Under the pieces are notes generated by a model. It saw only the letters and a list, made by a program, of their open reading frames with translations. It was not told the DNA's origin and made no database searches. 64,000 nucleotides of DNA from NCBI RefSeq assembly GCF_018343775.1, contig NZ_CP074349.1, forward strand, positions 3,834,001 to 3,898,000. Reading direction: 5' to 3'. Positions 9,720-18,257 of this stretch are shown here, piece by piece (within the stretch, counting starts at the first letter, position 1; the number at the start of each line of letters is the position of its first letter). Position numbers and translations under genes: made by a program. The DNA is from Pseudomonas cichorii. Lineage in GTDB: Bacteria; Pseudomonadota; Gammaproteobacteria; Pseudomonadales; Pseudomonadaceae.

Positions 9720-10537
9720 AACACCGCATGATGCATTCGCATAACCTCAGAGAGGCCCTTCCCGACTACGCCCGCAAGATGGGCGTGGACCTGGAGGAAC
9801 TGCAGGCCGCCTACCAGTGGATGCTGGACAACGAGGTGTGCTTTGAAACCCGGATCAAGAACACGACCCTGTCCTTTATCTGCTACCTGAATATCGAGCC
9901 GCGCATCGAACACCCTCTGGCCCGGCGTTTCTATCGCCTGCTGGCCAGCGAAACCCTGGGCGCGCTGATTCCCCTGTACGGCATCAATTGGCCGACCTTA
10001 CGCGACCGCATGCTGCGCACCTGGGAGCAGATCTACAACATCCTGATCTGCAAGATTCCCAGCCACACCTTGCGCCTGCTCTGGCTGCGCATGGGAGGTG
10101 CCAAGATCGGCAAGGGGTCGACAGTCTGGCGCAATACCGAAGTGCTGGGCGTGGACAGCCTGCGCATCGGCAACGACTCCACCGTCGGCTGGCACTGTCA
10201 GCTGGATGCCCGTGGCGGTCTGGTGATAGGCGATCATGTGACCATCGCCTCCCATGTGCTGATCATCGCAGGCGGACACGACCTCAACGAGCCCGAATTC
10301 TGGGCGGTGGGCGGTCCGGTATTGATTGGCGACTACGCCTGGATCTGTAGCCGCGCCCTGCTCTCGTTCGGCGCCAATATCGGTGAAGGTGCAGTGGTGG
10401 GCGGCGGCAGCGTGGTGTCCAAGCCGATCCCGGACTACGCCATCGTCAGCGGACCGAACGCGGAAATCAAAGGCGAACGCGCCCGCAACCTCAAGTACAA
10501 AGTGGGCGGCAAAGGCCTGTTCACTTTGTTCCATTAA
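9716..10537 (+). CDS. Left-handed beta-helix (hexapeptide) acyltransferase of the psl locus
   Basis: 273 residues; the C-terminal half from about residue 125 carries hexapeptide repeats (IGKGSTVW, IGNDSTVGW, IGDHVTIAS, IGDYAWICS, IGEGAVVGGGSVVSK) of the WcaF/serine acetyltransferase superfamily, with the likely catalytic His in IIAGGHDLN. The N-terminal about 100 residues are alpha-helical and not recognised. It overlaps pslJ by four bases and precedes pslK by 11 bases, so it belongs to the same transcript. It is unrelated to the polytopic acyltransferase PslL of P. aeruginosa and may instead acetylate Psl precursors in the cytoplasm; that role is inference. The family assignment is firm. Confidence 0.85.
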   Translation: MKHRMMHSHNLREALPDYARKMGVDLEELQAAYQWMLDNEVCFETRIKNTTLSFICYLNIEPRIEHPLARRFYRLLASETLGALIPLYGINWPTLRDRMLRTWEQIYNILICKIPSHTLRLLWLRMGGAKIGKGSTVWRNTEVLGVDSLRIGNDSTVGWHCQLDARGGLVIGDHVTIASHVLIIAGGHDLNEPEFWAVGGPVLIGDYAWICSRALLSFGANIGEGAVVGGGSVVSKPIPDYAIVSGPNAEIKGERARNLKYKVGGKGLFTLFH

Positions 10538-10548
10538 GCCGCCAGCCC

Positions 10549-11964
10549 ATGCTCGGCTCGACCCTGTGGCTGACCCTCGCGACGCTGACCGGCCTGGCTG
10601 CCGGCTTTGCCCGCGAGTGGTTGCTGGTGGCCGCCTGGGGGGCGGGCAGCCAGAGCGATGCGTTTCTGGTCTCGATGTTTCTGCCCGAAGCCTTGCGCAT
10701 GTCCCTGGCGGCCGGCCTGCTGAGTGCGGCAGCCTTGCCGTTGTATCAACAGCGTTCTGCCGAACGGCAGCAGCACTGGCTTCAGGTGCTTGCACCACGC
10801 CTGCTGATTTTCGGGGTGTTGCTCAGTCTGGTGCTGAGTCTGGGTGCCGGGTTATGGGTTCGCCTGATCGGCCCGGGGCTCGATAGCGAAGGCTACGCAC
10901 AGGCCGGCAGCGGCCTGCACTGGCTGGCATGGTGCGCGCCGGGTTTTCTGCTGCACGGTTTGCTGTGTATTCCCCTGCAAGCGCGTTCACGTTTTGTACT
11001 GGCCGGGCTTGGCTCGCTGCTGTTCAACCTGCCGCCCGTGATTTACCTCGCGCTGCTCAGCCACTCGGCAACGACCGAGGGCCTGGCTTTTTCCTGCGTG
11101 CTGGGCAGCTTGCTGATGCCGGGCGTGCTGCTGCCGACCCTGTTACGCTCGGGTTGGCGCCCGTGGTCCTGGCAGACCGAACAGGGCGCGACGCGGGAAC
11201 TGCTGCAACGAATCGGCCCGCTGTTGAGCAGCAACCTGGCCAGCCAGGGCCTGGCGCTGCTGGAGCGGATGGTCGCCTCGTTGCTGGGTGAAGGCGCGGT
11301 GACCTGGATCAACCTGGCACGCAAACTCATCAACCTGCCCTTGATTGCCCTGATGAGCCTGAACCAGGTGCTATTGGGCCTGATGAGCGGCAGCGAAAAT
11401 ACCCAGCGCCTGTCACTGCTGCGCCGCGGCCTGGGCAGCGCCACCTTGCTGACCCTGCCCGCAGTGACCGGCCTGATCGGTGCAGCCGGTGCGCTGGTAG
11501 TGCTGTTACTGCCCAACCAGACCCACGACGGCCCGCTGCCACAATTGCTGGCCTGGTTTGCCGTGCCCTTGATGTTCGGAGCCTGGAATGCGCTGCTGGC
11601 GCGCTATGCCTATGCCGACGGCGATACTCGTCTGCCGCTGAACTGTGAGTTGATTGGCAGCCTGTGCAACGCCGTACTGCTGGGCATCCTGCCGTTTTTC
11701 CTGGGTCTGACCGGCATCGCCCTCGCAGCTCTTGGCGGCGCACTGGTCACCGGTTTGCTATTGATGCGTCGCCAATCCTTGCTGGCCGTCGTCCCATGGC
11801 GCAGTCACTGGCTGCTGGCTGCACTGTTCATGTCAGTGGCCGCACTGTTGCTGCATCCCTTGCAAGACATCTGGCTGCAACTGACCCTCGGCTTCGCCTA
11901 TGGCGCGGCGCTGCTGGTCGGGCTGGCGTTGTGGCTGAAGCCGTGGCGGCCTGTTCACGAATAA
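10549..11964 (+). CDS. pslK: MurJ/MviN-like lipid flippase PslK
   Basis: 471 residues with roughly 12-14 hydrophobic helices and the MviN/MOP signatures (FAREWLLVAAWGAGSQSDAF near the N-terminus). The MOP superfamily moves undecaprenyl-linked sugars across the inner membrane. PslK of P. aeruginosa is about 469 aa and occupies the same end of the operon. It should flip Psl repeats to the periplasm for PslJ. It is the last gene of the locus here: the next gene is on the opposite strand and a REP element follows. No strong ribosome site precedes the ATG, consistent with coupling to the gene before. Confidence 0.88.
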   Translation: MLGSTLWLTLATLTGLAAGFAREWLLVAAWGAGSQSDAFLVSMFLPEALRMSLAAGLLSAAALPLYQQRSAERQQHWLQVLAPRLLIFGVLLSLVLSLGAGLWVRLIGPGLDSEGYAQAGSGLHWLAWCAPGFLLHGLLCIPLQARSRFVLAGLGSLLFNLPPVIYLALLSHSATTEGLAFSCVLGSLLMPGVLLPTLLRSGWRPWSWQTEQGATRELLQRIGPLLSSNLASQGLALLERMVASLLGEGAVTWINLARKLINLPLIALMSLNQVLLGLMSGSENTQRLSLLRRGLGSATLLTLPAVTGLIGAAGALVVLLLPNQTHDGPLPQLLAWFAVPLMFGAWNALLARYAYADGDTRLPLNCELIGSLCNAVLLGILPFFLGLTGIALAALGGALVTGLLLMRRQSLLAVVPWRSHWLLAALFMSVAALLLHPLQDIWLQLTLGFAYGAALLVGLALWLKPWRPVHE

Positions 11965-11972
11965 CCCATGTT

Positions 11973-12028
11973 CTGTGGGAGAAAATCCATCGTCTTCAAT
12001 GCCGTCTCGCGAATGAATTTGCTCCTAC
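11973..12028. repeat. REP element after the psl operon
   Basis: A TGTGGGAG arm near 11974 and the common Pseudomonas REP core CGCGAATGAATTTGCTCC at 12008-12025, one base changed from the other copies in this window. It lies between the convergent pslK and quinone reductase genes and includes the stop codon of the latter. It could act as a transcript end stabiliser. Confidence 0.75.
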
Positions 12029-12657
12029 TCAGGCCACGTAACTTTTGCAGGAGGCTCACCAGCAACTCCGGAAGCAAAAATCCGGTGCCCCACTGTACGC
12101 GCAGTATCAAGGTGAGCAGCCGCATCCTGTGTTTCGGAATCCAGCAAGAGCTCAGACGTTACGACACGGGCACCGCAGTAATCGAAAATGCCGTGATCGA
12201 TCTGGGTCTTCATCGCATTAAGATAACCATGCTTCGTGAAAGTACCCGCATCGGCACCGGCGACACCTATCAGGTGGACCTTCAAGTGGCCAAGCTTCTT
12301 CACCAGCGTGGCATCGGGGCTGAAGTCAAACGCCCAGCCATTGGAAAATACCCGGTCAATCCAGCCTTTGAGGATCGCCGGCATCGACCACCAATAGACC
12401 GGATAAAGCAGTACCAAGGCATCCGCCCGCTCGATCCTGGCCTGTTCTGCGAGCACATCGGCAGGTGGCGAAGCCTTTTCGCGATGAACAGCGTGATCGG
12501 CCATGTTGAATCTCGGATCGAATGACTCGGCAAACAGATCCGCGATTTCAAATGTATGTGCGGAGTCGGCAAGCATCAGCCCTTCTGCGACCTGTGCCGC
12601 AAGGCTATGGGTAAGTGACTGGGGGTCATGATGAGCGACCACGATGAGCGCATGCAT
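12025..12657 (-). CDS. NAD(P)H dehydrogenase (quinone), flavodoxin fold
   Basis: 210 residues from the ATG at 12657, which has AGGAG eight bases upstream; a GTG three codons further up has no ribosome site. The protein has the flavodoxin_2 pattern: MHALIVVAHHDPQSLTHSL binds the FMN/FAD phosphate and the LYPVYWWSMPAILKGWIDRV segment is the hallmark of the NQO1/MdaB/KefF family. These enzymes reduce quinones by two electrons and protect against electrophiles and oxidative stress in the cytosol. It is divergent from a TetR regulator at 12746 with possible operators between, so it is probably the regulator's target. Its last codon lies in a REP element. Confidence 0.87.
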   Translation of the reverse strand: MHALIVVAHHDPQSLTHSLAAQVAEGLMLADSAHTFEIADLFAESFDPRFNMADHAVHREKASPPADVLAEQARIERADALVLLYPVYWWSMPAILKGWIDRVFSNGWAFDFSPDATLVKKLGHLKVHLIGVAGADAGTFTKHGYLNAMKTQIDHGIFDYCGARVVTSELLLDSETQDAAAHLDTARTVGHRIFASGVAGEPPAKVTWPE

Positions 12658-12701
12658 AGAGAACACTCCTGTTGATTGCAGATGAAAGACGACGCTTATA
12701 T

Positions 12702-12732
12702 ACTTTTAGTAAGTTACACCATTAAGTTACTT
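12702..12732. promoter_or_regulatory. Possible TetR operator between quinone reductase and TetR gene
   Basis: The 88-base divergent promoter holds ACTTTTAGTAAGT (12702-12714, ACTT/AAGT arms) and the palindrome AAGTTACTT (12724-12732). The heptamer AAGTTAC occurs twice, 13 bases apart (12711 and 12724). Placement right before the TetR start fits autoregulation; binding is inferred. Confidence 0.45.
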
Positions 12733-12745
12733 TTGGTAGGTTTCC

Positions 12746-13372
12746 ATGTCAAGCACTGACACGTCAGTACAGAACCCAGACCCGCAACCGCGCCGCCGGT
12801 TATCGCGAGATGACCGGCACCGCCAATTGCTCGACGTGGCATGGCAACTGGTGCGCGAGGAAGGGACTGAAGCGCTGACGCTGGGGAGGCTCGCCGAGCA
12901 GGCAGGCGTGACCAAGCCCGTGGTCTATGACCATTTCGGCACCCGTGCCGGATTACTGGCAACGCTCTACAAGGATTTCGACGAACGCCAGACAGCCCTG
13001 ATGGACGCGGCCTTCCAGACAAGCGATGCGACCCTGATCAACAAGGCCGATATCATTGCATCGTCCTATGTGGACTGCGTCGTTTTGCACGGGGGCGAAA
13101 TATCCGGTGTCGTCGCCGCATTGGCCAGCTCACCGGAGCTTGAGAAGATCAAGCGGGAGTATGAGGCCATCTTTCTGGAAAAGTGCCGAAATGCCCTGGC
13201 TCCGTTTTCCCCCTCAGGCATCATTTCACAGGCTGGCCTGCGAGCGATGCTGGGGGCTGCAGAAGCCTTGTCCAATGCCGCTGCAAGCGCAGAGATCACC
13301 TCAGCTCAGGCAAAGGCTGAACTGCTGGAAACCATCACAGCGATGGTCGAAAGGAACAAAAAACCTTCCTGA
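12746..13372 (+). CDS. TetR family transcriptional regulator
   Basis: 208 residues. The N-terminal helix-turn-helix is clear: RQLLDVAWQLVREEGTEAL, then GRLAEQAGVTKPVVYDHFG and TRAGLLATLY (residues about 28-80). The ligand-binding C-terminal domain is not diagnostic. It is divergent from a flavodoxin-fold quinone reductase and probably represses it together with its own gene; a quinone or related electrophile is a reasonable but unproven inducer. It is convergent with a chemoreceptor gene and separated from it by a strong hairpin. Confidence 0.88.
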   Translation: MSSTDTSVQNPDPQPRRRLSRDDRHRQLLDVAWQLVREEGTEALTLGRLAEQAGVTKPVVYDHFGTRAGLLATLYKDFDERQTALMDAAFQTSDATLINKADIIASSYVDCVVLHGGEISGVVAALASSPELEKIKREYEAIFLEKCRNALAPFSPSGIISQAGLRAMLGAAEALSNAAASAEITSAQAKAELLETITAMVERNKKPS

Positions 13373-13380
13373 ATGAAAAA

Positions 13381-13411
13381 GGCAGGATCACTCACCCTCA
13401 GTGATCCTGCC
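13381..13411 (-). terminator. Rho-independent terminator (chemoreceptor gene)
   Basis: Perfect 12-base stem GGCAGGATCACT / AGTGATCCTGCC with a seven-base loop. On the minus strand it is followed by a T run (AAAAA at 13376-13380 on plus), 30 bases after the receptor stop. It may also stop the TetR transcript from the other side, though the T run is lacking there. Confidence 0.85.
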
Positions 13412-13441
13412 CTCCTCTCACCCTGAAAGAATGCCAAAGCC

Positions 13442-15082
13442 TTAAAGCTGGAACTTCGCCACCAGCACATTGAAGGACGTGGCCAGACGCGAAAGCTCCT
13501 GACTCGACGCACTGGTCTGGTTGGCACCCGCCGCGCTCTGGGTCGACAGGTCCTGGATGTTCAGCAGATTGCGGTCCACTTCACGCGCCACCTGGGCCTG
13601 TTCTTCGGAAGCCGAAGCAATCACCAGATTGCGTTCGTTGATGGTCGCGACACCGTCGGTAATCTTGACCAGCGCCGAACCTGCACGCTCTGCCAGCTCC
13701 TGAGTATTGGTGGCCAGCGACAGGCTCTTGCCCATGGCCGCAACCGCACCGTCGGCACCCGACTGGACAGTACCGATCATGCCTTCGATTTCCACGGTCG
13801 AAGCCTGAGTGCGATGAGCAAGAGCACGCACCTCATCGGCCACCACGGCAAAACCGCGTCCCTGCTCACCGGCACGGGCCGCTTCAATGGCAGCGTTCAA
13901 CGCCAGCAGGTTGGTCTGTTCAGCGATGCTGCGGATCACTTCCAGCACCTTGCTGATATCACGGACATGACCGGCCAGTTGCGCAACCGCCTCGGTCGAT
14001 TGAGTAATTTCGCTGACCATGGTGGTGATGCCCTTGACGGTCTGATCCACCTGGCCACGGCCATGCACAGCATCTTCAGTAGCGGTTTTCGAGGCTTCGG
14101 ACGTCGAGACGGCGTTGCGGGCAACTTCTTCGACAGCGGCAGTCATCTGGTTGACAGCAGTGGCCGCCTGCTGGATCTCGTCATTCTGACGGGTCAGCCC
14201 ACGAGTGCTTTCGTCTGTGACAGCGCTCAACTCCTCGGCTGCTGAAGCCAGTTGTCCGGACGCGCTGGCGATCTCCTGAATGGTGTGTTTCAAACCACGC
14301 TGCATGTCGGACAAGGCATTGAGCAATTGCCCGGCTTCGTCACCACGGTCGGAAGCGATCGATAGAGTCAGGTCACCCTTGGCAATACGCTGGGCACTGG
14401 CGACCGCAACGGCCAGCGGACCGGTGATCATGCGCGTGATCAGAATGCCCAGAAGGATTGCGACCACAAAGGCAATCGCAATCCCCACCAACAGCAGCAG
14501 CGTAGAGCTGGACTTGAGTTCGGCGGCGGCGACGGCACCTTCCTTGATCTGGCGATTATTGGAATCGATCATGACCCGCAGCAGGCTACGGGCTTTTACA
14601 AAGTCCTCGCCAGACAAAGTATTCAGACGACTGCGAGCTTCGGTCAGATTACCCGCCGTCATGAGTTCAGACACCTTCCGGGCACCCGAGATATAAGCAG
14701 GCATAAGCTTCTCGAACTCATCACCGGCAGCACGCTCATCGTCTTCCAGAGGCGTGGCGCGGTAGGTTGCAAAAACCTTCTGCATACGCTCCAGATCCGA
14801 CGCCAGCGCCTGGCGAACCCGCTCCTTGTCTGCCTCCGAGACACCGCCATCCTGGGCATCGAGCAATCTGTAGAGCCCACGGTTATGGGCCGTCAGGCTG
14901 GTCAGGGTTTCATTGGTATTGCCCACCGAGACCAGATTGTTGGAAAAGGTCAACGCCAGCGCATCGGACAGCCTACTGATTCCAACCATACCCAAGCCAC
15001 CTACGGCCAAGGTAATCAGGGCACAAACGATAAAGGCTGCCAGCAGCTTGGTCGAGAATTTGGACTGACTCAGAATATTCAT
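13442..15082 (-). CDS. Methyl-accepting chemotaxis protein (4-helix-bundle sensor)
   Basis: 546 residues. Membrane helix 1 near residues 11-32, a periplasmic four-helix bundle (4HB_MCP type, about 35-188), helix 2 near 190-212 ([21 protein letters not shown]), a HAMP domain ([21 protein letters not shown]), then the cytoplasmic signalling hairpin with the conserved tip ([19 protein letters not shown]) near residues 380-400. No C-terminal CheR-binding pentapeptide is visible. It should report a periplasmic ligand to CheA/CheW. The ligand is not predictable. A terminator lies immediately downstream and an AT-rich 170-base gap upstream. Confidence 0.93.
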   Translation of the reverse strand: MNILSQSKFSTKLLAAFIVCALITLAVGGLGMVGISRLSDALALTFSNNLVSVGNTNETLTSLTAHNRGLYRLLDAQDGGVSEADKERVRQALASDLERMQKVFATYRATPLEDDERAAGDEFEKLMPAYISGARKVSELMTAGNLTEARSRLNTLSGEDFVKARSLLRVMIDSNNRQIKEGAVAAAELKSSSTLLLLVGIAIAFVVAILLGILITRMITGPLAVAVASAQRIAKGDLTLSIASDRGDEAGQLLNALSDMQRGLKHTIQEIASASGQLASAAEELSAVTDESTRGLTRQNDEIQQAATAVNQMTAAVEEVARNAVSTSEASKTATEDAVHGRGQVDQTVKGITTMVSEITQSTEAVAQLAGHVRDISKVLEVIRSIAEQTNLLALNAAIEAARAGEQGRGFAVVADEVRALAHRTQASTVEIEGMIGTVQSGADGAVAAMGKSLSLATNTQELAERAGSALVKITDGVATINERNLVIASASEEQAQVAREVDRNLLNIQDLSTQSAAGANQTSASSQELSRLATSFNVLVAKFQL

Positions 15083-15255
15083 GTTGCGGACTCGCAGAAA
15101 AGGAGAAGGGCCAGATGAAAGATTTTTTAGGAAGCATCACTATGACATCATTATGCCGCCATAAATTCGCCACACATCTATAAGAATCTTCTTTTCTCTG
15201 CGATTTCTGTTTCTGGCTGGTGGTTCAAGCCTGCCCTGGCCTTTGCAGCGACGTG

Positions 15256-16191
15256 TTAAAGCAGCCCCTGCTCCGCACAAACCTTCACCACCTGCTCGCG
15301 AAACCAGCCATTGGCTTCGTCTTCCTCGACTTCCCTGCTCCAGGCCATGTCCAGGGTGAAGCCCGGCAAGTCAGGAGGCAGTTCAAATACAGCAACCCAG
15401 GGCTCGGTGGCCAGCAAGGTCTGGATACGGCGCGGCAGGACCAGTATGAAATCGGTCCCTTCAAGCATTTGCAGGGCGGCGCGGTAGCTGGTGGCGCGGG
15501 TGATGATGTGGCGTTCGCGGCCCTGACGATGTAACCAGCCATCCACCATATTGGTGTCGGACGTCCAGGGTGTCGGATACACATGATGACGCTGAGTGAA
15601 GGTTTCCAGATCGATGCTGGCGCACTGGGGCGCGAACTGTGCGTCCATGACGCAGACCAGATCGTCTTCCAGCAGAACCTGGCTCATCAGCCCTTCGGGA
15701 ATGCGATGAAAGCCTGGGCCGAAACACAAAGCCAGATCGTACTGGCCCTCATTCAGAGCCTGGCCAGGCAGCTCCTTGCTCAGCTTTTGAACGTTGACGG
15801 TCACGGTAAATCCGGCAGCGATAAAGCTGCGCATCAGGTGCGGCAGGACCAGCAGCTCGAAATACTCGGGGGCACAGACCGTGAAGGTTGTCTGCCGGCT
15901 GGTGGGGTTGAACAGTTGCAGCCCGTCATGACACAGATTGATCTTCTGCAGGATCTGTTGCACATGGCTGTGCATGGCAATGGCCTTGCGTGTCGGGCGC
16001 ATCCCGTTACGGGTGCTGATGAACAGATCGTCCTCGAAATTGGCGCGCAACTTCTTCAAACAGTAACTGACCGTCGACTGGCTGACATGCAGTGCTTCCG
16101 ACACCAGCGTCAGATTGCGCAGCTCGTAGACCGAGGCGAAGACCATCAGGTCCTGCATGTCGAGCTTTCTGAGAGCATTACTGTTGAGCAT
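15256..16191 (-). CDS. LysR family transcriptional regulator
   Basis: 311 residues. The winged helix-turn-helix is at residues about 12-70 (LMVFASVYELRNLTLVSEAL, then HVSQSTVSYCLKKLR), followed by a linker helix and a LysR substrate-binding domain beginning near residue 98 (TTFTVCAPEYFELLVLPHLM). The DLMVFASVYELRN style N-terminus is like the NahR/NodD/LeuO branch. No adjacent co-directional target is obvious. A palindrome (GTTACACGGTGTAAC, 16305-16319) lies 114 bases upstream and resembles that in front of the TetR gene at 17637, so it may be under that regulator's control. Confidence 0.88.
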   Translation of the reverse strand: MLNSNALRKLDMQDLMVFASVYELRNLTLVSEALHVSQSTVSYCLKKLRANFEDDLFISTRNGMRPTRKAIAMHSHVQQILQKINLCHDGLQLFNPTSRQTTFTVCAPEYFELLVLPHLMRSFIAAGFTVTVNVQKLSKELPGQALNEGQYDLALCFGPGFHRIPEGLMSQVLLEDDLVCVMDAQFAPQCASIDLETFTQRHHVYPTPWTSDTNMVDGWLHRQGRERHIITRATSYRAALQMLEGTDFILVLPRRIQTLLATEPWVAVFELPPDLPGFTLDMAWSREVEEDEANGWFREQVVKVCAEQGLL

Positions 16192-16304
16192 CGAGTCATC
16201 TCATGGCACTGACGGCGGATCGGATCAGCGCAAGAAAGATAACATCAAAATACGATCACGCCGCCTCCCCTTCCATAAGCTTCGCTCTCTTCGGAGCCAA
16301 CCTC

Positions 16305-16319
16305 GTTACACGGTGTAAC
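16305..16319. promoter_or_regulatory. Palindrome GTTACACGGTGTAAC upstream of the LysR gene
   Basis: Perfect seven-base arms around a central G. The 11-base core TACACGGTGTA is identical to that of the palindrome at 17545-17559. It sits upstream of the LysR gene and 14 bases beyond the end of the MBL-fold gene. Confidence 0.55.
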
Positions 16320-16332
16320 AGGCCTCGAAACA

Positions 16333-17442
16333 TCAGGCATTCTGCCGGCGGCAGTTGCCGCAACCTTGAGATTCGCGCCTGGTTACGGCAGCCTTGACGG
16401 GCTCTGCCGGCTCGTCGACTTCATCCACTTCCAGCCACCAGGTTTCGCCACGGCAAGGATACTGGATGTAGAACGGCTGCCCCATCCGCGGCGTGGTAAT
16501 GGAAACATTCTGCTCCCACGCCAATGTCAGAATGCGGTCGAACGGTTCGTGCCAGGCATGCATCGCCAGATCGAAGGTGCCATTGTGAATCGGCAGCAGC
16601 CAGCGACCACCCAGGTCGATATGCGCTTGCAGGGTTTGCTCCGGTTGCATATGCACATCCGGCCACTGGACGTTGTAGGCACCGGTTTCCATCAGCGTCA
16701 GGTCGAAAGGCCCATATTGCTCGCCGATGGTCTTGAAGCCATCGAAGTAGCCGGTGTCGCCACTGAAGAAGATCCGCTGCTCATCCGTGAGGATCACCCA
16801 GGACGCCCAGAGGGTTTTATTGCTGTCTAGCAGGGTCCGTCCGGAAAAGTGCTGCGATGGCGTAGCGACGAAACGGATGCCCGACACTTCGGTGGACTGC
16901 CACCAATCCAGTTGCCGGACCTTGTGCGCAGGCACCCCCCATTCGATCAGGGTATCGCCCACGCCCAGAGGCGTCAGGAAATGCTCGGTCTTGTCCATCA
17001 GCGTCTTGATGGCCATGTGATCAAGATGATCGTAGTGGTTATGCGACAGAATCACCGCCTTGAGTGACGGCAGTTCTTCAAGGCTGATCGGCGGCTGATG
17101 AAAACGTTTCGGGCCAGCCCACTGCACCGGCGAAGCGCGCTCGGCAAAGACCGGATCGGTCAGCCAGAACTCATTGTGCAATTTGAGCAGCACGGTGGAG
17201 TGCCCAAGGCGGAACACCGTCTTGTCCGGTGCCGCCAGCAGTTGCTGGCGCGACAGGGGTTGAACAGGAATCTCGCCGGCGGGCCGGGTGTCTCTGGGTT
17301 TGTTGAACATGGCATTCCAGAACACCCCGAGCGTGCGGACAAACCCCAGTGACTTGACTGGCGCGTGGTTACGGTAGCGCCCCTCGTGACGAGACAAGAC
17401 AGGCAATGAAGAAGCATCGGTTTTGGGGGTTGTCATGGCCAT
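16333..17442 (-). CDS. Metallo-beta-lactamase-fold hydrolase (RomA/NAPE-PLD/UlaG-like)
   Basis: 369 residues. The zinc signature HxHxDH is present as SHNHYDHLDH (residues about 135-144), preceded by the DKTVFRLGHSTVLLKLHNEF strand pair that is typical of the RomA/NAPE-PLD branch; further ligands probably lie in FFSGDTGYFDGF and LPIHNGTFDLAMHAW. Members hydrolyse phosphodiesters, lactones or amides; the substrate here is unknown. The last residues (ESQGCGNCRRQNA) form an unusual Cys/Arg-rich tail. The ATG at 17442 has AGGAG ten bases upstream. It is divergent from a TetR regulator, with two inverted repeats in between, and is probably its target. Confidence 0.84.
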   Translation of the reverse strand: MAMTTPKTDASSLPVLSRHEGRYRNHAPVKSLGFVRTLGVFWNAMFNKPRDTRPAGEIPVQPLSRQQLLAAPDKTVFRLGHSTVLLKLHNEFWLTDPVFAERASPVQWAGPKRFHQPPISLEELPSLKAVILSHNHYDHLDHMAIKTLMDKTEHFLTPLGVGDTLIEWGVPAHKVRQLDWWQSTEVSGIRFVATPSQHFSGRTLLDSNKTLWASWVILTDEQRIFFSGDTGYFDGFKTIGEQYGPFDLTLMETGAYNVQWPDVHMQPEQTLQAHIDLGGRWLLPIHNGTFDLAMHAWHEPFDRILTLAWEQNVSITTPRMGQPFYIQYPCRGETWWLEVDEVDEPAEPVKAAVTRRESQGCGNCRRQNA

Positions 17443-17527
17443 GATTTGCAGACTCCTGAGAACAGGTCGAGATTCCTGACATGCGGCTTCAAGCTATACG
17501 CACCTTGCGGGACGTAGCATGAAAAAT

Positions 17528-17559
17528 GTGTAACAGTGTTTTACACTACACGGTGTAGT
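17528..17559. promoter_or_regulatory. Tandem inverted repeats in the MBL/TetR divergent promoter
   Basis: GTGTAA-N7-TTACAC (17528-17546) runs directly into the perfect palindrome ACTACACGGTGTAGT (17545-17559). They lie in the 194-base region between divergent genes, 78 bases before the TetR start. The core TACACGGTGTA recurs at 16307-16317. A TetR dimer-pair operator is the natural reading. Confidence 0.65.
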
Positions 17560-17636
17560 TTTAAGCTTGCATCATTCGCCACGACAAGTAAACTGCCGAG
17601 TGTACTTTTCTCTAAACGCACGTTTGAAGCGAACTT

Positions 17637-18257
17637 ATGAAAGCCCCCATGCGACTTACCGACCAGAAACGCGAATCCATTGTCATGGCAGCCATTGCCG
17701 AATTTCGTGATCGTGGTTTTGAAGTCACCAGCATGGATCGCATCGCTGCGCGGGCCGAAGTCTCAAAACGTACGGTCTACAACCACTTCCCCAGCAAAGA
17801 AGAGCTTTTTGCGGAAATCATCCAGCGCCTGTGGACGTGCGCGGCCCCATCGCCCGACGCGCCTTATCGACGCGATACCAGCCTGCGCGAACAGTTGCGC
17901 GACTTGTTGCGACACAAGATGGACTCCCTGACGGACAGCAACTTCCTGGACCTGGCACGGGTGGTCATCGGCGCCACCATTCACTCTCCCGATCGTGCTC
18001 AAACGTGGATGACCCGCATCAACGAACGTGAAGAGACGTTCACCACATGGATTCGCGCCGCCCAGAATGATGGACGCCTCAAACCCACCGACCCGGGCTT
18101 CGCCGCCTCCCAGATGCATGCCCTGCTCAAGTCCTTCGCCTTCTGGCCGCAATTGACCCTCAATGCCGACATTCTCACCCCCGAGAAACAAGACGAAGTG
18201 ATCGAATCGGCACTGGACCTGTTTCTGGGCTGGTACGAGATCAAGCCCGGTCAGTGA
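17637..18257 (+). CDS. TetR family transcriptional regulator (AcrR/RutR-like C-terminus)
   Basis: 206 residues. HTH domain at residues about 12-60: ESIVMAAIAEFRDRGFEVTS, then MDRIAARAEVSKRTVYNHF. The C-terminal part (FPSKEELFAEIIQRLW, then LDLFLGWYEI end) matches the TetR_C_7/AefR-like group often found in Pseudomonas. It is divergent from the MBL-fold hydrolase and likely represses it. The stop codon overlaps the convergent isonitrile-hydratase-like gene by 17 bases. An alternative ATG four codons downstream cannot be excluded. Confidence 0.88.
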   Translation: MKAPMRLTDQKRESIVMAAIAEFRDRGFEVTSMDRIAARAEVSKRTVYNHFPSKEELFAEIIQRLWTCAAPSPDAPYRRDTSLREQLRDLLRHKMDSLTDSNFLDLARVVIGATIHSPDRAQTWMTRINEREETFTTWIRAAQNDGRLKPTDPGFAASQMHALLKSFAFWPQLTLNADILTPEKQDEVIESALDLFLGWYEIKPGQ

